Positions 12,770-15,700 of a stretch of 15,700 nucleotides of DNA are shown here, in pieces. The stretch covers positions 1 through 15,700 of the forward strand of contig JASHQV010000469.1 of assembly GCA_030038955.1 (NCBI GenBank), read 5' to 3'. Within the stretch, counting starts at the first letter, position 1, and every line of letters starts with the position of its first letter. Position numbers and translations under genes: made by a program. The DNA comes from Solirubrobacteraceae bacterium. Its GTDB lineage: Bacteria > Actinomycetota > Thermoleophilia > Solirubrobacterales > Solirubrobacteraceae. The notes under the pieces were generated by a model. That model saw only the letters and a program-made list of their open reading frames with translations, did no database searches and was not told the DNA's origin.

Positions 12770-13755
12770 TCGAACGACGCGTCGATCCAGTCCATGTGCC
12801 CGCGAAGCTCCTTGCCGACGACCTCGACCTTATGGCCGGCCTGCTGCTCGCGCATCCGTCCGAAGCTCTCCTGGCCGGCGTTGTTCTCGGCGATCCACTC
12901 ACGGGCGAAGGCGCCCGACTGGATCTCGCCGAGCACGGCCCGCATCGCCTCGCGGCTGGCGTCGCCGACGACCCGGGGGCCGCGCGTCATATCGCCGTAC
13001 TCAGCGGTGTTGGAGATCGAGTACCGCATCCCCGCGAGCCCCTTCTCGTACACCAGGTCGACGATCAGCTTCATCTCGTGGAGGCACTCGAAGTACGCCA
13101 GCTGCGGGTCGTAGCCGGCATCCACGAGCGTCTCGTAGCCGGCCTCGATCAGCGCCGACAGGCCGCCGCACAGCACCGCCTGCTCGCCGAACAGGTCAGT
13201 CTCGGTCTCCTCGCGGAAGCTCGTCTCGAGCACGCCCGCGCGGGTCGCGCCGATCGCCTTCGCGTACGCGAGCGCCTGTGCGAGCGCGTTGCCGCTGGCG
13301 TCCTGGTGGACCGCCACCAGTGCCGGCACGCCCGAGCCCTCGGTGTAGGTGCGGCGCACGAGGTGGCCAGGGCCCTTCGGCGCGACCAGCGAGACGTCGA
13401 CGTCAGGCGGCGGCGTGACAGTCCCGTAGTGCACCGAGAAGCCGTGCGCGACCATCACCGTGTTGCCGGGCTCGATCGCGTCGCTGATCGACTTCCAGAC
13501 CGCGCCGTGCAGCTCGTCGGGAACCAGGATCATGACGATCTCAGCCGCGGCTGCCGCGGCCGCCGGGTCGAGCACCCGCAGCCCGTGCGAGCTCGCCTTG
13601 GCGACGCTGTCGGAGCCGGGGCGGAGGCCTACGACGACATCTACGCCGGAGTCCTTGAGATTGCGTGAGTGGGCGTGGCCCTGCGAGCCATAGCCGATGA
13701 TCGCGACGGTCTTGCCGTCGAGCAGGTTGAGGTCAGCATCGTCGTCGTAGAACAT
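12763..13755 (-). CDS. ilvC: Ketol-acid reductoisomerase IlvC (class I)
   Basis: Converts acetolactate and acetohydroxybutyrate to the dihydroxy acids of valine, leucine and isoleucine synthesis, using NADPH and Mg2+. 330 residues, normal for class I. The Rossmann motif is IIGYGSQGHAHSRNLKDSG (19-37), and Arg45, Ser48 and Ser50 in GLRPGSDS suggest NADPH use. Catalytic and metal residues are visible: AHGFSVHYG (His104), VAPKGPGH (Lys127), ETDLFGEQ (Asp187, Glu191), YFECLHE (Glu223, Glu227) and SISNTAEYGD (Ser248). The ATG at 13755 gives the family N-terminus MFYDDDADL; the frame is open upstream, but the extension is not family-like. There is no Shine-Dalgarno, and a TACGCT hexamer (13763-13768) 7 nt upstream allows a leaderless start. 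Two strong hairpins separate it from the LysM gene. Confidence 0.96.
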   Translation of the reverse strand: MFYDDDADLNLLDGKTVAIIGYGSQGHAHSRNLKDSGVDVVVGLRPGSDSVAKASSHGLRVLDPAAAAAAAEIVMILVPDELHGAVWKSISDAIEPGNTVMVAHGFSVHYGTVTPPPDVDVSLVAPKGPGHLVRRTYTEGSGVPALVAVHQDASGNALAQALAYAKAIGATRAGVLETSFREETETDLFGEQAVLCGGLSALIEAGYETLVDAGYDPQLAYFECLHEMKLIVDLVYEKGLAGMRYSISNTAEYGDMTRGPRVVGDASREAMRAVLGEIQSGAFAREWIAENNAGQESFGRMREQQAGHKVEVVGKELRGHMDWIDASFDE

Positions 13756-13813
13756 GGGCGGCAGCGTACACGGGCGGCGGATCCGACCGTCGTCTCGGTC
13801 GACCAGCGGCATC

Positions 13814-13847
13814 CCGGTGGTGGCGACTTTGAGTACGCCACCACCGG
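13814..13847 (-). terminator. Strong hairpin upstream of ilvC (12-bp stem)
   Basis: A perfect 12-bp stem, CCGGTGGTGGCG (13814-13825) with CGCCACCACCGG (13836-13847), and a 10-nt loop. It is the second of two tandem hairpins after the LysM-transglycosylase gene and 59 nt before the ilvC ATG. It is most simply a terminator; no leader peptide is found that would make it an ilvC attenuator. Confidence 0.55.
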
Positions 13848-13851
13848 ACAC

Positions 13852-13885
13852 CGGCGGCTGATCCGCCGAGGCGGATCAGCCGCCG
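13852..13885 (-). terminator. Strong hairpin after the LysM-transglycosylase gene (15-16-bp stem)
   Basis: CGGCGGCTGATCCGCC (13852-13867) and its exact reverse complement (13870-13885) leave only GA between them, so the practical loop is CGAG. It lies 53 nt after the stop of the LysM gene. No T-tract is present. Paired with the neighbouring hairpin at 13814, it probably ends the LysM transcript. Confidence 0.6.
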
Positions 13886-13945
13886 CCAGCCCGCATCAGC
13901 TGCCGTCTGCCCGCATCAGCTGTCGCCGCCCGCCTCGATCAGCCG
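13886..13945. repeat. 20-bp tandem repeat after the LysM gene
   Basis: CCGCATCAGCTGCCGTCTGC and CCGCATCAGCTGTCGCCGCC (from about 13891) lie head to tail. Related ATCAGCCGCCGCC segments occur at the LysM stop codon (13938-13950) and inside the hairpin at 13852. The stop-proximal segment appears to have been repeatedly duplicated downstream. Confidence 0.55.
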
Positions 13946-14901
13946 CCGCCCGCGAACTGCCCCGCGAGCGCCATCACGTTGGCCACGTAGTGCTCGGTCG
14001 ACGGGTACAGGCCGTGCGCGCGGATCGAGGCGAGGCCCTGGTAGTACCCGGCCGCTGCCATCGACTCGCTGCCGGTCAGCGACAGCAGCGAGCGCAGCAG
14101 CAGCACGCCGCCGCGCACGTTGTCCGCCGCCGACGCCGGCGCGAGGCTGTCGTCCGCCTCGTTCTGCTGGATCCACTGCCAGGTGGAGGGCACGATCTGC
14201 ATCACCCCGACCGCGCCGGCATCCGAGACGACATCGTTGTTCCAGCCGCTCTCCTGCCAGCCGATCGCCTGGGCCAGCGACGCGGGCACGCCGCTGGCCG
14301 ACGCGATGCTCGCGATCTCAGGGCCGTCGACCCGCTCCGGCGTGGGATACGGACCGCTGGCGGTGGCGCTGCCGGAAGTGTCGGACACGTACTGCGGGGA
14401 CGCGGAGCTGGTGGTGGCCGCCGTCGCCTCCGTGGTCGCGGCGCCCGTGCCCGGCTCGGGCAGTGCCAGCGCCGTGCCCGCGGGCAGGAGGCCGTTTGGG
14501 CTCAGCCCATTGAGCGCGGCCAGCGCGTCCACCGTGGTGTCGTCGCGCTCTGCTATCGCGGTCAGCGTGTCGCCCGGCTGCACGATGTAGGAGCCGGACA
14601 CGACCGTAGTCGTCGAAGCGCCCGTCTCGGCCGCCGCGTCCGTGGCGCCGTCGGCCATGGTGGGAGCAGCGGTCGTGGCCGTCTGCGGCGGGATCTCGAT
14701 GATGCTGCCCGAGACCAGCTCGGCGTTGGGCGAGAGGCCGTTGGCGGCGGCCAGTGCGTCGATGCTGAGGCCGTCGGTGGCCGCGATCGACGTCAGCGTC
14801 TCCCCCGGCAGGATCACGTGTGCGAAGTCGGCTGACGCGCTTGCCGGCGCCAGCAGCATGATGGAGGCGGCCACAGCGGGCCCGATCGTTCTGAAGCGCA
14901 T
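13939..14901 (-). CDS. Secreted lytic transglycosylase with two LysM domains
   Basis: 320 residues. A Sec signal peptide (MRFRTIGPAVAASIMLLAPA, cleavage near SASA-DF at 24) exports it. Two LysM peptidoglycan-binding domains follow: about 27-71 (VILPGETLTSIAATDGLSID...) and about 105-148 (YIVQPGDTLTAIAERDDTTV...). Thr/Ala-rich linkers lead to a lysozyme-like SLT domain (about 192-310) with the catalytic Glu217 in AIGWQESGWNND, the GAVGVMQIVPSTW motif (229-241) and AAGYYQGLASIRAHG (283-297). It would cleave the glycan strands of peptidoglycan outside the membrane, in growth or remodelling. The ATG at 14901 has only a weak GTGGGG upstream. It is flanked by strong hairpins on both sides and is probably monocistronic. 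The alternative is a resuscitation-promoting-factor-like muralytic enzyme, but the SLT motifs fit better. Confidence 0.93.
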   Translation of the reverse strand: MRFRTIGPAVAASIMLLAPASASADFAHVILPGETLTSIAATDGLSIDALAAANGLSPNAELVSGSIIEIPPQTATTAAPTMADGATDAAAETGASTTTVVSGSYIVQPGDTLTAIAERDDTTVDALAALNGLSPNGLLPAGTALALPEPGTGAATTEATAATTSSASPQYVSDTSGSATASGPYPTPERVDGPEIASIASASGVPASLAQAIGWQESGWNNDVVSDAGAVGVMQIVPSTWQWIQQNEADDSLAPASAADNVRGGVLLLRSLLSLTGSESMAAAGYYQGLASIRAHGLYPSTEHYVANVMALAGQFAGGG

Positions 14902-15001
14902 GGCCCCACTTTCGCCACTCGCGGGCGATCATGAAACCCCTGCAAAGCACCGCCCATCCTGCAAGTCGCGGTGCACGAGGGCCTACGCGGGGCTGAGCTT
15001 C

Positions 15002-15039
15002 GCCGGGGGGCGTCGCCGCATGCGGCGACGCCCCCCGGC
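15002..15039 (-). terminator. 38-bp perfect palindrome, terminator of the Gly-rich/Ig-like gene
   Basis: GCCGGGGGGCGTCGCCGCA (15002-15020) is followed directly by its exact reverse complement (15021-15039). Outer arms GGCTGAG and CTCAGCC extend the structure after a short mismatch. It lies 40 nt after the stop of the Gly-rich/Ig-like gene and about 100 nt before the LysM gene, on the same strand, which suits a terminator. As DNA it could also form a cruciform. Confidence 0.65.
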
Positions 15040-15101
15040 CGGCTCAGCCGGTGAAGCGCACCGGCGCCACCCGGCCGCTCAGCCGGTGAACCGCACCGGC
15101 G
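15034..15101. repeat. 35-bp-spaced duplication of the 3' end of the Gly-rich/Ig-like gene
   Basis: The block CTCAGCCGGTGAASCGCACC, with its flanks (about 32 bp in all), occurs at about 15034-15066 and again at 15070-15101. On the minus strand it encodes PVRFTG plus stop; the second copy lies just downstream of the real stop and repeats the same codons and TGA. Confidence 0.8.
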
Positions 15102-15700
15102 ATACGTGGCGCTTCCGCGCCAACACCCGCAGCTTGGCGGTGCCGCTGCTGGCCAGGTGGCCGCCGTCGCCACCGTACTTGGCGGCGATCGTCCGCTTGC
15201 CCGATCCGGCTTTGGTCGGCTTGTAGGTGAGCTTGCACGAAGCGGTGCCCGCCTTCGAGCCCGGCTTGAGCTTGCAGGAGCTGCTCGGGGCAAACTTGCC
15301 GCGGCCGGTCGAGCGGAACCTCACCGTCCCGGTCGGCGTCGTCTTCGTGCCCGCGCTCGTGTCCCTGACGGTCGCCGTGCATCTGGTCCGCGACCCGGCC
15401 TTCAGCTTCCGCGGCGAGCACGACACCGAGGTCTTGGTGGTCGCAAGCGTGTAGCTGATCGTGATCAGCGGCACGCCGGTCGTGTCGGTTCCGATCGAGC
15501 TCGCCGTGGCGGTCTGCTCGACCCAGCTCGCGCCGCCGGCTCCCGGCTGCCCGTAGTACGAGGCACCACCGCCGCCGCCGTACAGGCCACCACCGCCGCC
15601 ACCGCCCTGATAGACGCCATCCGCGCCGCCGGCGCCGCCGCCGCCCTGGCTGCCGCTTTCGCCCGAGACGCCACCGGTACCACCGGCCCCGCCGCTGCCG
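15079..15700 (-). CDS. Gly-rich exported protein with C-terminal Ig-like domain (partial, 5' end off window)
   Basis: The frame is open to the right edge, so only the C-terminal 206 residues are seen. Residues from the edge to about 60 are very Gly-rich with Ser, Ala and Tyr (for example QGGGGGGLYGGGGGASYYG), then a bridge WVEQTATASSIGTDTTGVPL. A bacterial Ig-like domain of the Big_3 type follows (ITISYTLATTKTSVSCSPRK, TPTGTVRFRSTGRGKF, GTASCKLTYKPTKAGSGKRT, AAKYGGDGGHLASSGTAKL). Four cysteines in the Ig-like part (two in SCSP and RCTA, two in SSCK and ASCK) could form disulfides, consistent with export. The C-terminus is basic (KRHVSPVRFTG). The domain layout suggests a surface or secreted structural protein; the N-terminal signal is beyond the window. 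The function is unknown. Confidence 0.8.
   Translation of the reverse strand, partial: GSGGAGGTGGVSGESGSQGGGGAGGADGVYQGGGGGGGLYGGGGGASYYGQPGAGGASWVEQTATASSIGTDTTGVPLITISYTLATTKTSVSCSPRKLKAGSRTRCTATVRDTSAGTKTTPTGTVRFRSTGRGKFAPSSSCKLKPGSKAGTASCKLTYKPTKAGSGKRTIAAKYGGDGGHLASSGTAKLRVLARKRHVSPVRFTG

Noticed and set aside
13756..13851. N-terminal extension of IlvC to a start at 13812 or 13851
   Set aside because: Class I enzymes begin at the MFYD-type N-terminus; the upstream codons overlap terminator hairpins and are not family-like.
14902..15060. c-di-AMP (ydaO/yuaA) riboswitch upstream of the LysM-transglycosylase gene
   Set aside because: This riboswitch often precedes actinobacterial cell-wall lytic genes, so I looked for it. 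The conserved core blocks are not recognisable; the region is dominated by a terminator palindrome.

Overview
The window is a high-GC, densely coding bacterial chromosome segment. The G/C-dominated third codon positions, many GTG starts, apparently leaderless starts, an actinobacterial-type SerC and a Gly-rich/Ig-like surface protein suggest an actinobacterium, possibly of the Thermoleophilia/Solirubrobacterales type (inference; no rRNA or marker phylogeny is available here). Nothing points to a plasmid, phage or transposon: I see no integrase, transposase, tRNA or CRISPR array.

The backbone is a set of minus-strand amino-acid biosynthesis genes. Read right to left they are ilvC (ketol-acid reductoisomerase), a diiron/lipid-binding fusion protein, serC and serA (serine synthesis, overlapping by 4 nt), leuA (2-isopropylmalate synthase) and leuC (isopropylmalate isomerase large subunit, running off the left edge). 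IlvC makes the precursor of 2-ketoisovalerate, LeuA condenses that with acetyl-CoA, and LeuC isomerises the product; SerC/SerA make phosphoserine from glycolytic 3-phosphoglycerate. Other genes are interspersed: an XRE-cupin regulator and a secreted Cys-containing protein directly upstream of leuC, a patatin-like lipase convergent to leuA, a small membrane protein divergent from leuA, several short uncharacterised genes, and a cold-shock protein.

Region by region: 1-2264 is secreted protein > XRE-cupin regulator > leuC on the minus strand, with a cluster of CGTACGT motifs at the regulator start. 2454-3563 is the plus-strand patatin; 3564-3845 is a convergent intergenic region with twin hairpins. 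3846-5720 is leuA with a repeat-encoded C-terminal tail and, upstream, a leucine-rich leader peptide forming a probable attenuator. 5751-7027 holds a membrane protein (+) and two small minus-strand genes; 7028-7571 is sparsely coding. 7572-8069 is a small plus-strand gene convergent to csp. 8283-11095 is serC-serA; 11311-12558 is an R2lox-like oxidase fused to an SCP2 domain; 12763-13755 is ilvC. 13939-14901 is a secreted LysM-transglycosylase, and 15079-15700 is the C-terminal part of a Gly-rich/Ig-like exported protein running off the right edge.

The two most notable items are (i) the leuA leader: a 17-codon leaderless-type upstream ORF with 8 Leu codons, a UCCG-loop hairpin, and a CUCCUC run complementary to the leuA Shine-Dalgarno; and (ii) the R2lox-like protein, which retains the six diiron ligands and the Val/Tyr pair of the known ether crosslink but carries an extra C-terminal SCP2 sterol-carrier domain. 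Short-period tandem repeats (20, 29, 36 and 60 bp) and strong GC-rich hairpins recur at gene ends.
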